A stretch of DNA of 64,000 nt from Fluviicola sp965650135 (GTDB lineage Bacteria > Bacteroidota > Bacteroidia > Flavobacteriales_D > Crocinitomicaceae). Shown here one piece after another: positions 9,431-18,266 of this stretch. The stretch covers positions 310,001 through 374,000 of the forward strand of contig CBFGNC010000001.1 in the NCBI GenBank assembly GCA_965650135.1. The letters are read 5' to 3'. The notes beneath the pieces are model-generated. The model saw only the letters and a list, made by a program, of their open reading frames with translations. It was not told the DNA's origin and ran no database searches. The translations under genes were made by a program, and so were the position numbers. Numbering within the stretch: the first letter of the stretch is position 1; the number at the start of each line of letters is the position of its first letter.

Positions 9431-10021
9431 TTAAATGATTAGCTTTCTTCCAATCGGACCTTCACAGAATAACAGGTCAAGAATGGAAACCTGCGAATTG
9501 AATTGTTTTTGATGGAATAATACCTGATTATATTCCCCAACCATTTCCAATGTTTCATAATCAGAAGTTCGGTAATCTTGCGGGTAAGAAGCTTCGTACT
9601 CTTCTGTAAAAGACAAGTCGATCGGTAATTGGTAAACATCCAGAATAAACCGGGTGATTTCCAGGTCAAAATCAATAAGGAAGCGCTGTTTTTTGAAGAG
9701 TATTTTTTCAATATCCGAAGCATAATGATCGAAATAGGGAGCAGAAGCATAAGAAGTTTTCAAAGCCCTCCAATGAATCAAAGGCCAGTTTTGCTGGTAA
9801 GAAACCAAAACATCTTTCGTCGCAGTTTTCGAGCCGGAAGGTTTTTCCAAGGGCATAGTCAGAATTTGAGTCCCTTGTGAACCCAAAATAGCCATCCTGT
9901 TCCGAAAAGTCTGTTTCGGTAAATGATCCGTGCTTTCAAAAACGACCTGCTTAAACTTTGCCAAATCCTGGAAATAGCGAACACTTCCAAAATAGGCAAT
10001 AGGGAAAACAGGAGGCATCAA
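9431..10021 (-). CDS. WbqC-like family protein
   Basis: 196 residues matching the WbqC-like family, seen around O-antigen loci but also conserved as a lone housekeeping neighbour of lepB in Bacteroidota. Recognisable segments are the early PVFPIAYFGSVRYFQDLAK, the middle YQQNWPLIHWRALKTSYASA and PYFDHYASDIEKIL. The molecular function is not established to my knowledge. It abuts the lepB stop with no gap, so it is the last gene of the parA-to-wbqC operon. Confidence 0.8.
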   Translation of the reverse strand: MMPPVFPIAYFGSVRYFQDLAKFKQVVFESTDHLPKQTFRNRMAILGSQGTQILTMPLEKPSGSKTATKDVLVSYQQNWPLIHWRALKTSYASAPYFDHYASDIEKILFKKQRFLIDFDLEITRFILDVYQLPIDLSFTEEYEASYPQDYRTSDYETLEMVGEYNQVLFHQKQFNSQVSILDLLFCEGPIGRKLII

Positions 10022-11896
10022 TTAGTTGATCTTAGTAAACATTCTATCCCAACGGATTCCTGTAAACGCACTTTTAGAGAACCATACAATGGAAGCTTTT
10101 CCAACCACATGATCTTCCGGAACATATCCCCAAACTCTGGAGTCTGCCGAGTTATAGCGGTTATCTCCCATCAACCAGTAGTAATTCATGGCGAATTTGT
10201 AAGTCGTTGCTTTTTTACCGTCGATGTAGATACCGTCTGCTTTCTCTTGAAGTTTGTGTCCTTCGTAAGCATTAATAGCTCTGCGATACCATGCAATGTT
10301 TTCCTTTGTTAATTTCACGACGGTACCTTTTTTCGGGATTCTGAATTTCGTGAAATCACTTACGGTATTGTTGACATAGAAATCTTTCGGGAAATTATCC
10401 AGGTTTGCAATCAATTCGGAATTTGTCGGTTTGTGTGATTTATTATCTGAATATTGAGGTCTTAAACTCAAAGTGAATATCGTTTTAGGAGTAACTCTTT
10501 TTAAAGCTTCTAATTTTGAATCTGTTAAATAAACTACTTCAACGCCATTTGAACCAATGATATAATCCCCTTCTTGTACAGATAATCCAATTGAAGTTAG
10601 ATATCTTTCAAGTAAAGGAGCACCCGAAATTTCATATGCCAGATTCTGATTTGGAGCACGATATGCCTTTTTGCCATTGATATACAGAATAGAGTTAATT
10701 ATTTCAATTTCATCTCCTGGCAAACCGACACATCGTTTGATGTAGTTTTCTCGTTTGTCTACAGGTCTGTAAATGACTCCATAATGTTTGATGTAATTCA
10801 AACCTGCTTCTGGCATTCCTCCACGCGAATAAGTTACACCACTAGCAATTGAAATACGCGCTTTCGTCTTCCAGGATTCAATGTTTTTAATAAAATCTCC
10901 ACCAAGACTATCCAGAACCAATGCATCCAAATTCGTATTTGTAGTAATTGATTTTTGCTGAAGAATTTTAATTGCTTCCGAATGGCTTTGTTGCAGGCTT
11001 TGAAACCAGAAATACAAAGCTTCATTATTCACAACCTGGTGATAATCATGCCCCATCAATCCGTTTGGAACTCTTGGATCATAGATTGCAGTGTCTCCTG
11101 AAGGATAATTGAAAACCATCACATCATTCCGGTTCACTTTCCCAAATCCGGGTAAACGATAATAATTGCAAGTCTCTATTCCCAAATACGATTTCACGTT
11201 GATCCAAGGAATCGTGTTGTGAACCAATGGGAAGGATAGGGGAGTAACCGGTACTTTCGGACCGTAGGCCAATTTGTTTACGAATAAGAAATCACCGACC
11301 AATAAGGTTTTCTCCATGGAGCCCGTAGGAATCTGGAATGGTTCGAAAACATACGTACGGATAATACTCGCTGCAACTAAAGCAAAAATGATTGAATCAC
11401 CCCATTCCTTGATTGCTGTTTTTTTTCCGATCCGTTTGGAGCGGAATGACAAAACGTATGCCACAACATGTCCAACGATCGGTAAAGCCAAAAACAAAGC
11501 GACATGATCACTGTTCGTTCTTTTAGCAACTTCTACCGGGCTAGCCCAGTTGGTAGGAGCAAGGACGGGGAGTGTGGAATCGTTTGCATTGGCAATTTTC
11601 CATAAGATCAAATATGGGAAGAAGATTCCCTGAAGCGTTTCACCGATTGAAAAGAAACCGAATCTCCTGATAAAAGAAACATTCGCCACCATCCACATGA
11701 TGATATGAATTCCAGGAATAAACATCAATAAGGACCACCAAGGTTTTCCCGAACCGAACTTGAATACAATGTAGTAATTGTAAACGGGTACAAATGCCTG
11801 CCATGATTTTGCGCCCATTCGCTCAAAGGATTTCCACCAAAGGGAGATGATCGGATGAACAATAAGCAGGAATAGGAAATAATATAGTACGTTCAT
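10022..11896 (-). CDS. lepB: signal peptidase I, long Bacteroidota form
   Basis: Membrane-bound S26 peptidase that removes signal peptides of Sec-exported proteins. 624 residues, about twice the E. coli length. An N-terminal multi-helix membrane region (about 1-150) precedes the catalytic part. The nucleophile Ser is S193 in PTGSMEKTLLVGD and the general-base Lys is K387 in YIKRCVGLPGD. Box E reads GDNRYNSADSR near the C-terminus. Large insertions (about 266-380 and 410-560) separate the conserved boxes. It lies 9 nt after dapB, in the parA-wbqC operon. Confidence 0.92.
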   Translation of the reverse strand: MNVLYYFLFLLIVHPIISLWWKSFERMGAKSWQAFVPVYNYYIVFKFGSGKPWWSLLMFIPGIHIIMWMVANVSFIRRFGFFSIGETLQGIFFPYLILWKIANANDSTLPVLAPTNWASPVEVAKRTNSDHVALFLALPIVGHVVAYVLSFRSKRIGKKTAIKEWGDSIIFALVAASIIRTYVFEPFQIPTGSMEKTLLVGDFLFVNKLAYGPKVPVTPLSFPLVHNTIPWINVKSYLGIETCNYYRLPGFGKVNRNDVMVFNYPSGDTAIYDPRVPNGLMGHDYHQVVNNEALYFWFQSLQQSHSEAIKILQQKSITTNTNLDALVLDSLGGDFIKNIESWKTKARISIASGVTYSRGGMPEAGLNYIKHYGVIYRPVDKRENYIKRCVGLPGDEIEIINSILYINGKKAYRAPNQNLAYEISGAPLLERYLTSIGLSVQEGDYIIGSNGVEVVYLTDSKLEALKRVTPKTIFTLSLRPQYSDNKSHKPTNSELIANLDNFPKDFYVNNTVSDFTKFRIPKKGTVVKLTKENIAWYRRAINAYEGHKLQEKADGIYIDGKKATTYKFAMNYYWLMGDNRYNSADSRVWGYVPEDHVVGKASIVWFSKSAFTGIRWDRMFTKIN

Positions 11897-11905
11897 AAGG
11901 CTTAT

Positions 11906-12628
11906 TTAAAATGCTAGTACATCGCGCATAGTGTAAACGCCTTTTTTACCAAAAAGGAATTCTGCAGCAATGACTGAGCCCAAGGCAAAACCATCTCTGG
12001 AATGTGCTTCATGACTCAAGGTTAAAGTATCAATTGTTGAAGTGTAGGATATCGTATGTGTTCCCGGAACATCAGGTTCTCTGATAGCTTGAATCGGGAG
12101 TTCATGCGAATTTGTTTCCGGCCATGAACCTGTTTCAGATTTCCAGGAAGTGTATTGGTGATTATTCTGGATAATTCCTTGTGCCAATGAAACCGCCGTG
12201 CCGCTTGGGGCATCCAATTTTTGGATATGATGGATTTCCTCAATACTTGCTTTGTATTCCGGGTGAGGAAACATCAAAGCAGCCAATTTTTCGTTGATAT
12301 TGAAAAGGATATTCACACCTACACTGAAGTTGGATGCATGTAATAACGAACCGCCTTTTTCCGTAACCAATGTCGCAACATAGGCCAGTTTTTCCTGCCA
12401 TGCTGTTGTACCGACTACAATCGGAGTTTTTTGCTCCAGACAGTGTTCAATGTGGTTGATCACTAAACCAGGTTGTGTGAATTCAATAGCTACATCCGCC
12501 AAGGATAGATTAACATGGTCAATGGTGGTCTTGGAATCGATTTTGTAAACAATGGAATGCCCACGTTCCAAAGCAATTCGTTCGATTGCTTTTCCCATTT
12601 TCCCATATCCGATCAATCCTATTTTCAT
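11906..12628 (-). CDS. dapB: 4-hydroxy-tetrahydrodipicolinate reductase
   Basis: NAD(P)H-dependent reductase of the diaminopimelate/lysine pathway. 240 residues from the ATG at 12628; the frame extends to a TTG at 12637, but GLIGYGKMG fits best with MKIGLIG as start. Rossmann motif GYGKMG is at 7-12. The family signature with H133, H134, K137 and DAPSGT (139-144) is intact. No other dap gene is nearby; the position between DUF5683 and lepB is a conserved Bacteroidota arrangement. Confidence 0.93.
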   Translation of the reverse strand: MKIGLIGYGKMGKAIERIALERGHSIVYKIDSKTTIDHVNLSLADVAIEFTQPGLVINHIEHCLEQKTPIVVGTTAWQEKLAYVATLVTEKGGSLLHASNFSVGVNILFNINEKLAALMFPHPEYKASIEEIHHIQKLDAPSGTAVSLAQGIIQNNHQYTSWKSETGSWPETNSHELPIQAIREPDVPGTHTISYTSTIDTLTLSHEAHSRDGFALGSVIAAEFLFGKKGVYTMRDVLAF

Positions 12629-12668
12629 GTAGCGCAAAAATACTGTTTTCAGGTTCCGAATTTAACTT

Positions 12669-13220
12669 TTAACGAAATTTAAATTGAAATGAAACTCCGT
12701 AAGAAGAAGAGTTATACATTGTGGGGTGAATTGAGAGCGATAAATCTTCACTGATGTCAAAATTCACAAAGTGTGCTTCAACTGCCGCATCAACGATATT
12801 GAGTATGTAGACCAATCCCATGCCCAGAATCGCAAAGTCTCGTTTATTCCGATGTGTAGTATATAATGTGAGCAAACTCTGATCATCATACTCAAGGAAA
12901 TTGCTTGGTGCATTCCCGATTTTACGTGATTCATACTCCGAACGGTAATCGTTTTTGAGCATGTTGTTTTTTACTACGAAATAAGTAGTGGCACCCAATC
13001 CGGCATAAATTAACGGAACTTTCCAATACGCTTTCTTTTTGCCCTTCGGCATTGCAATGTGATTGTAAATCTGACCGGAGCCGGGAATCACAGCAGAAAA
13101 CAGTGCTGCTCTTTTCCAGGAATGAGTCTTGACTGTATCCTGAACAACAGCAAGGGAGTCTTGGGCATTTACTTGAAGTGAAAACCAAACCAAAATGAAA
13201 ACGCCCAGCAGTTTGTGCAT
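12669..13220 (-). CDS. DUF5683 domain protein
   Basis: 183 residues with a signal peptide (VFILVWFSLQVNAQ). The middle part has the pattern of DUF5683: KRAALFSAVIPGSGQIYN, then hydrophobic segments (LIYAGLGATTYFVV and ILGMGLVYILNIVDAAVEA). Probably a small envelope protein; the function is unknown. It overlaps parB by 1 nt and is followed 40 nt later by dapB, so it is within the operon. Confidence 0.8.
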   Translation of the reverse strand: MHKLLGVFILVWFSLQVNAQDSLAVVQDTVKTHSWKRAALFSAVIPGSGQIYNHIAMPKGKKKAYWKVPLIYAGLGATTYFVVKNNMLKNDYRSEYESRKIGNAPSNFLEYDDQSLLTLYTTHRNKRDFAILGMGLVYILNIVDAAVEAHFVNFDISEDLSLSIHPTMYNSSSYGVSFQFKFR

Positions 13221-14134
13221 TACTTGGATTTGTTCAGTAATTCGATAATTCGATTTAAATCTACTTCAGATGAAAAGTTAATTAGGATCTTACCGCTTCC
13301 TGAATGTGTCTTTTTGATTTCCACTTTTGAAGAGATTCGGTCGCTCAAATGGTTCTTAAAGACCTCTTGAATGGATGATAACTCAGGAGTGGAGACTGTT
13401 TTTGAAACATTTGGAGTTTCCTCACTGCTTCGCGAAGTATTGGTACGGATCAACTCTTCAATCTCACGGACCGAAAGTTGAAAATCAATGATTTGTCTGT
13501 ACAGGTCCAGCTGACGGTTTTCATCACCTGCAGAAACCAATGAACGCGCATGTCCCATTGAAATGAGATTGTCGCGAACACCTAATTGGATTTCAGCGGG
13601 AAGTTTCAATAAACGCAAATGATTCGTGATACTCGTTCTTCCTTTTGATATCTTTTGGGATAATTGGTCTTGGGTCAATCCGATCTCATCGATCAGGCGT
13701 TGATATGAAAGAGCAACCTCGATTGCATTCAGGTCTTCACGTTGGATATTCTCAACCAAAGCCATCTCCAGCATTGCCTGATCATTCGCTACACGGATAT
13801 AAGCAGGAACTTCTTCCAATCCAGCTAACTGAGAAGCTCTGAAACGTCTTTCTCCTGAGATCAACTGGTATTTGTCTTTCCCCAGTTTGCGAACAGTCAA
13901 GGGTTGAATAATCCCATGAATAGCAATGGATTCCTTCAATTCATTTAGCGCATCCTTCTCGAAATTAGTACGTGGGTTGAATGGATTTGCTTCAATTGAA
14001 CCGATTGGAATCAAAGCCACGCCACCTGTACTGGCCGTCGGAGTTGCCGTTGTTGTAATATCTGTTGAAGAACTTTCTAATAAAGCCCCCAATCCCTTAC
14101 CTAAAGCTGAACGTTTTTTCGGATTAGATGTCAT
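13220..14134 (-). CDS. parB: chromosome partitioning protein ParB
   Basis: CTP-dependent DNA clamp that loads at parS sites and partners ParA in origin segregation. 304 residues. It contains the N-terminal KRSALGKGLGALL tag that contacts ParA, the CTP-binding GERRFRAS box (94-101), a helix-turn-helix near 150-180 (LTQDQLSQKISKGRTSITNH) and a C-terminal dimerisation region. It overlaps parA by 11 nt. I did not find a parS-like 16-mer near the genes; it may lie elsewhere. Confidence 0.94.
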   Translation of the reverse strand: MTSNPKKRSALGKGLGALLESSSTDITTTATPTASTGGVALIPIGSIEANPFNPRTNFEKDALNELKESIAIHGIIQPLTVRKLGKDKYQLISGERRFRASQLAGLEEVPAYIRVANDQAMLEMALVENIQREDLNAIEVALSYQRLIDEIGLTQDQLSQKISKGRTSITNHLRLLKLPAEIQLGVRDNLISMGHARSLVSAGDENRQLDLYRQIIDFQLSVREIEELIRTNTSRSSEETPNVSKTVSTPELSSIQEVFKNHLSDRISSKVEIKKTHSGSGKILINFSSEVDLNRIIELLNKSK

Positions 14135-14936
14135 TCCCTACTTGAAATTGTTTGTCATTATTGCCGATTTTTGTCAAATCGTTTCGTTGAAGAATTTCAC
14201 GAGCGAAATTCAGGTAATTGATAGCTCCTTTGCTTGTAGCTTCGTGCATCACAATTGTTTCTCCAAAACTGGGAGCTTCACCCAATTTGGTGTTTCGGTG
14301 AATTACCGTATCGAAAACCAAATCCTGAAAATGAGTCTTCACTTCTTCAACCACTTGGTTTGCAAGGCGTAAACGCGTATCATACATTGTCAGAACAATT
14401 CCTTCGATCTCCAATTCAGGATTCAACCTACCTTGAACAATTTTAATTGTATTCAATAATTTGCCAAGCCCTTCCAATGCGAAATACTCACATTGAACCG
14501 GTACCATTACCGAGTCTGCAGCTGTAAGTGCATTGACAGTAATCAATCCGAGAGAAGGGGAACAATCGATAATGATGAAATCATATTGATCCTTAATCTT
14601 ATCCAAAGCCTGTTTCAGCATGTGTTCCCGGTTGGGCATGTTGATCATTTCCAATTCAGCACCAACCAAGTCAATGTGAGAAGGGATAATATCCAGATTC
14701 GGGTTGTTCGTTGGGATAATCAATTCAGATGGATGAACATCATTAATCAGGCAATCGTAAATATTGCGTGAATTTTTCGGATCCAAACCGACACCGGACG
14801 TGGCATTTGCCTGAGGATCAGCATCGACTAATAAGGTTTTGTACTCCAAAACACCAAAACATCCACCCAGATTTATTGCTGTAGTTGTTTTACCAACTCC
14901 ACCTTTTTGATTCGCTATAGCGATTATTTTACCCAT
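14124..14936 (-). CDS. parA: chromosome partitioning ATPase ParA (Soj)
   Basis: Deviant Walker-type ATPase that forms the DNA-bound gradient moved by ParB. 270 residues with KGGVGKTT at 11-18, then the DADPQANAT segment and IIDCSPSLGL as the Walker B-like motif. First gene of the operon parA-parB-DUF5683-dapB-lepB-wbqC (14936 to 9431). A promoter-like TATCTTTA lies shortly upstream, one base off the TAnnTTTG consensus. Confidence 0.94.
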   Translation of the reverse strand: MGKIIAIANQKGGVGKTTTAINLGGCFGVLEYKTLLVDADPQANATSGVGLDPKNSRNIYDCLINDVHPSELIIPTNNPNLDIIPSHIDLVGAELEMINMPNREHMLKQALDKIKDQYDFIIIDCSPSLGLITVNALTAADSVMVPVQCEYFALEGLGKLLNTIKIVQGRLNPELEIEGIVLTMYDTRLRLANQVVEEVKTHFQDLVFDTVIHRNTKLGEAPSFGETIVMHEATSKGAINYLNFAREILQRNDLTKIGNNDKQFQVGNDI

Positions 14937-15046
14937 AAGAGCACTGTAAATTTGAGGATAAAGATACGTTAATGAAATGACCTAAACGGATTTATTTCTG
15001 CTATTTTTTCAACGAATCGGATGTTGAAAGATTGTTTGGAAGTTTA

Positions 15047-15358
15047 TTACAAATCCTCAAAGTGAACATCACCGACATACGAGGTATTTGAACTTTCTCC
15101 CATGTTCAATTCATTCGCTTTGTTCATGACTTCCAAAAGTGTTTCCGAAAACTTCTCAAAATCTTCTTTGTAAAGGAATATTTTGTGTTTTTGAAAAACT
15201 TCTTTCCCATTGATGATTACCTTCTTGCTTTCGGTAATGGTAATGTAGTGGTCTTGGCCTTTGGTAGCCTTTATATCAAAAAAGTAAGTGCGTTTTCCGG
15301 CTTTGACAATTTTAGTGAAGACCTCTCTTTGAGAATCGTAATCCAGTTCGTTTTGCAT
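15047..15358 (-). CDS. DUF3276 (PUR-alpha-like) nucleic-acid-binding protein
   Basis: 103 residues matching the Bacteroidota DUF3276 family, whose members fold like PUR repeats and are thought to bind single-stranded DNA or RNA. Typical stretches are VFTKIVKAGKRTYFFDIKAT and DHYITITESKK, with the KIFLYKEDFEKFSETLLEVM helix at the end. The C-terminal tail is acidic. Monocistronic by spacing. The target in this organism is unknown. Confidence 0.85.
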   Translation of the reverse strand: MQNELDYDSQREVFTKIVKAGKRTYFFDIKATKGQDHYITITESKKVIINGKEVFQKHKIFLYKEDFEKFSETLLEVMNKANELNMGESSNTSYVGDVHFEDL

Positions 15359-15431
15359 AATTTATTTAAGGTTGCAGCAAAACAAATATTAATTTTTATT
15401 TATTGAAATACAAGATTTTGGATGAGAAAAT

Positions 15432-16553
15432 TTACTTTTTCGCTTTTCGTTTCTTACCCGAATTGAGAGTTTCAGAAGGGTCTTCCTCTTTTTTGTGTTT
15501 CTTTTTAGCTTCGTATTTCTCCAAAGCAGTCATGTTTTTTTTATCCTTCTTGACCGGTTTTTTAGCTTCTTCCGTTGTATTTGTTGCTTCTGAATCCGGT
15601 AAAACAGCCACATGAACATCGTTCGCACTTCCTTTTCCTTCTCCTGTCGGATCAATCCATTTGCTTTCTACTGAGGAAGTCGTTATTTCACCGCTCTTGT
15701 TATCGATCTGACTGACAGAAACTGTATTCTGACCTTTGTTGATTCCGATAACGTCCTCTTTCAAAACCCAGCGGTTATTATCCAAAACAAAAGCATCGTA
15801 AGACATGTCCGGAACGTAGAATTCATAAAATCCAACCATGGTTGGTGTTTCGGGCATCAAATGATCAAAAATGATCCGGTTGTATTCGGGTTCATAACGC
15901 AATGACATCACAGAACGCTCCGAATGTTCGTAAAACAAGCGTTTTGCAGTGACACTTCCTGATTTGAATAGGGGGTAGCCTAATTTCAAACTGTTCCCGG
16001 TGAAATACATCACATCGATCAACTTGGTGTTGCTCATCCGGGTTCCACCATCCCATCCCAAAACGGTATAATAGGTTTTATTTGCTTTTTCAACGGGAAT
16101 AATCTGGTAATACAGTGCGCCATACCACATGTCGGCTTCTAAAGTTTCCTCCGGCTTAGCTGTCAGCATCATCGAGTTATCAATTAATTCGATAACTTTG
16201 TGCTTGGTGTCTTTTAAGGAGTTTCTATGGAGGACGTATGCATAGTATTTTTGCGTTCCATCTTCCTGTTCCACATTCCAATTGACGATTCTGACCAGTT
16301 TATCCGGACTATCAATCACTCCTAGAGTTCTTAATTTGGGAAACGTCAGATCAAAGACAGTTGGTTCATGAAGTGTTTGATCAATCAGTGTTTTGAATTG
16401 TTTGTTCCAGAATTCTTTTCGGTCATTCTTCTGGGAACCACGAAGAGAATCAAGTAAAACAGATAATTCCTGCTCTCTTGAATATACATCGAATTGCCCC
16501 AGGGATTGGAGACTGATCAAAAGTGTGACTAATAAACTGAATGAAACCTTCAT
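15432..16553 (-). CDS. secreted hypothetical protein with Lys-rich C-terminus
   Basis: 373 residues from the ATG at 16553, which starts a signal peptide (SFSLLVTLLISLQSLGQ); the frame itself opens 24 nt earlier. The body is beta-rich (WYGALYYQIIPVEK, YYTVLGWDGGTRMSN). The last 70 residues are highly charged, with repeated Lys/Glu clusters (KKPVKKDKKNM, KKHKKEEDPS, KKRKAKK). I do not recognise the family. The cationic tail may bind anionic surface polymers (inference). Confidence 0.55.
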   Translation of the reverse strand: MKVSFSLLVTLLISLQSLGQFDVYSREQELSVLLDSLRGSQKNDRKEFWNKQFKTLIDQTLHEPTVFDLTFPKLRTLGVIDSPDKLVRIVNWNVEQEDGTQKYYAYVLHRNSLKDTKHKVIELIDNSMMLTAKPEETLEADMWYGALYYQIIPVEKANKTYYTVLGWDGGTRMSNTKLIDVMYFTGNSLKLGYPLFKSGSVTAKRLFYEHSERSVMSLRYEPEYNRIIFDHLMPETPTMVGFYEFYVPDMSYDAFVLDNNRWVLKEDVIGINKGQNTVSVSQIDNKSGEITTSSVESKWIDPTGEGKGSANDVHVAVLPDSEATNTTEEAKKPVKKDKKNMTALEKYEAKKKHKKEEDPSETLNSGKKRKAKK

Positions 16554-16607
16554 AACACTAAAACGCTTAAAAAGCAACTATGTTACATTTGAGGATGCAC
16601 TTATTAT

Positions 16608-16955
16608 CTATAAATGCATGAAATCCTTCTTCGCAAGCAACTCATCTTCGCTTTCACGGTATTCCGGATCGTCCACGCAACAATCAACCGGACAAACTGC
16701 AGCACATTGTGGTTCGTCATGAAAACCTACACACTCCGTACATTTATCTGTTACGATGTAGTAAACATCCATGTCTTTAGGTTCAAAATTAGCATCTGCC
16801 TGAACCTCTTCACCATTCAATGTTGTAATCAATCCTTTTAATGACGTGCCATCCGCATATGTCCATTCAGCCCCACCTTCGTAGATTGCATTGTTTGGAC
16901 ATTCCGGCTCGCATGCACCGCAATTGATGCATTCGTCTGTAATCATGATTGCCAT
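16608..16955 (-). CDS. 4Fe-4S dicluster ferredoxin
   Basis: Small electron carrier of 115 residues. The first cluster motif is CINCGACEPECP (Cys 9, 12, 15, 19). The second is CTECVGFHDEPQCAAVCPVDCC, with the eight-residue spacer typical of YfhL/Alvin-type 2[4Fe-4S] ferredoxins, and a roughly 45-residue insertion lies between clusters. The start at 16955 is favoured because the upstream frame (to 16976) reaches the promoter box TATATTTG at 16974-16981. The redox partner is unknown; the divergent neighbour is an acyl-CoA reductase. Confidence 0.88.
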   Translation of the reverse strand: MAIMITDECINCGACEPECPNNAIYEGGAEWTYADGTSLKGLITTLNGEEVQADANFEPKDMDVYYIVTDKCTECVGFHDEPQCAAVCPVDCCVDDPEYRESEDELLAKKDFMHL

Positions 16956-16973
16956 AAGAGACTTTTTTTTGTG

Positions 16974-16981
16974 CAAATATA
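16974..16981 (-). promoter_or_regulatory. -7 box for the ferredoxin gene
   Basis: TATATTTG on the minus strand, an exact TAnnTTTG match, 18 nt before the ATG at 16955. No convincing -33 TTG is seen. Confidence 0.5.
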
Positions 16982-17045
16982 AGGAGGTCTCAGATTTAAA
17001 CGTTGAAATATTTTAAAAAAATAACGGATTTACTCCCGAGGGAAT

Positions 17046-17053
17046 TAATTTTG
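17046..17053 (+). promoter_or_regulatory. -7 box abutting the acyl-CoA reductase start
   Basis: TAATTTTG, an exact match, followed by only 4 nt (CGAG) and then the GTG start codon at 17058. If used, the transcript would begin at or within a few bases of the start codon. Confidence 0.5.
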
Positions 17054-17057
17054 CGAG

Positions 17058-18101
17058 GTGGAAAGAAAAGCAATTATAGAAGTTTTTGGTCAGCTTAGAA
17101 AAGCGTTAAGCGCATTTACACTCAACGAACAATGGCCTGGTTACGAATGCGGATTAACAGAGGATGAGTTTTTAAGTCTGCAAAAAGTCATTAACAAAGA
17201 AGTACAGATCAATCCTTGGTTTACAAAAGAAAACTGTATCAAAGCTTTAAACGGGATTGTCCATTTAACTGAAAAAGAATCGCTTGTTGATTTTTCAAAC
17301 AAGTATCAATTCACCTCCAAACCGAAAACTATTGCTTTGATAATGGCAGGAAATCTTCCTTTTGTCGGGTTTCATGATTTGTTATGTGTTTTGATAACCG
17401 GAAACAAAGCCTTGTGCAAATTAAGCAGTTCGGATTCACGAATCCCCATGAAACTGATCGAGTGGATGTGTGAATGGAATCCGGAATTGAAAGAGTTTAT
17501 CCAAATTTCAACCGGACCAATCACGAATTACGATGCTGTTATTGCAACCGGAAGCAATAATTCAATTGCTCAGTTTGAAACCTACTTCAGTCATGTCCCT
17601 CATCTGTTCCGGAAAAACAGGTCTTCTATCGCTTTATTAGATGGTTCGGAGACAAACTTGGAATTAAAGAATCTCGGATCCGATTGTTTTGATTTCTTTG
17701 GAATGGGATGCCGTAATGTTTCCAAACTCTATTTACCGATTGGTTTCAACCTGGATAGGATTTTTGAGAATTTCCTGGATCAGTCTCACCTGATTCAACA
17801 CCATAAATATGGAAATAATTACGATTACAACAGGACTATTTTCCTGATGAACCAGATTCCTTTCCTGGATAATAATGTGTTTATGCTGAAAGAGGATGAG
17901 GGAATCCATGCTCCATTATCTGTAATCTATTATGAGTTCTATTCGGATAAGATGCTTGTCTTGGAAAAGTTGGAGGAGATGAAAGAAAATCTTCAGGCAA
18001 TTGTCGGTCACGATTTTATTCCCTTCGGAAAAGCTCAGGCTCCTGATATTACTGATTTTGCAGATGGGGTGGATACATGTGCTTGGTTGACTTCTCTTTG
18101 A
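17058..18101 (+). CDS. acyl-CoA reductase (LuxC-like)
   Basis: 347 residues of the LuxC-type acyl-CoA reductase family, which reduces acyl thioesters to aldehydes with NADPH. The family's central region is visible: ALIMAGNLPFVGFHDLL, KALCKLSSSDSRIPMK, ATGSNNSIAQFETYF, and the probable catalytic Cys in FFGMGCRNVSKLYLP. The start is GTG with no ATG until residue 90. It is divergent from the ferredoxin gene (103 nt between start codons). No luxAB or luxDE genes are present, so the role is not luminescence; aldehyde/alcohol or lipid metabolism is more likely. Confidence 0.8.
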   Translation: MERKAIIEVFGQLRKALSAFTLNEQWPGYECGLTEDEFLSLQKVINKEVQINPWFTKENCIKALNGIVHLTEKESLVDFSNKYQFTSKPKTIALIMAGNLPFVGFHDLLCVLITGNKALCKLSSSDSRIPMKLIEWMCEWNPELKEFIQISTGPITNYDAVIATGSNNSIAQFETYFSHVPHLFRKNRSSIALLDGSETNLELKNLGSDCFDFFGMGCRNVSKLYLPIGFNLDRIFENFLDQSHLIQHHKYGNNYDYNRTIFLMNQIPFLDNNVFMLKEDEGIHAPLSVIYYEFYSDKMLVLEKLEEMKENLQAIVGHDFIPFGKAQAPDITDFADGVDTCAWLTSL

Positions 18102-18126
18102 AGATCAAAAAGTTTATGAGTTCAAT

Positions 18127-18148
18127 TGTTCAAAGTAAAGATTGAACA
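18127..18148. repeat. short AT-rich palindrome
   Basis: TGTTCAA (18127-18133) / TTGAACA (18142-18148), then AACATTTCAATGTT. Wording (GTTCAA/TTGAAC) is like the palindrome at 28150-28187. It sits just after the acyl-CoA reductase stop. Confidence 0.4.
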
Positions 18149-18266
18149 TTTCAATGTTTGAACCCCTTTGACCATAAGCATTCCCAGAGTTATTAACATC
18201 AATTTCGTAGTTTTCAACAATTTTTGTAACCAAGTTTGTACTTTTGCGTATTCTAGACAGAATTCA

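Noticed and set aside
14937..15046. Possible parS site beside parA/parB
   Set aside because: No sequence close to the palindromic parS consensus was found in or next to the operon.
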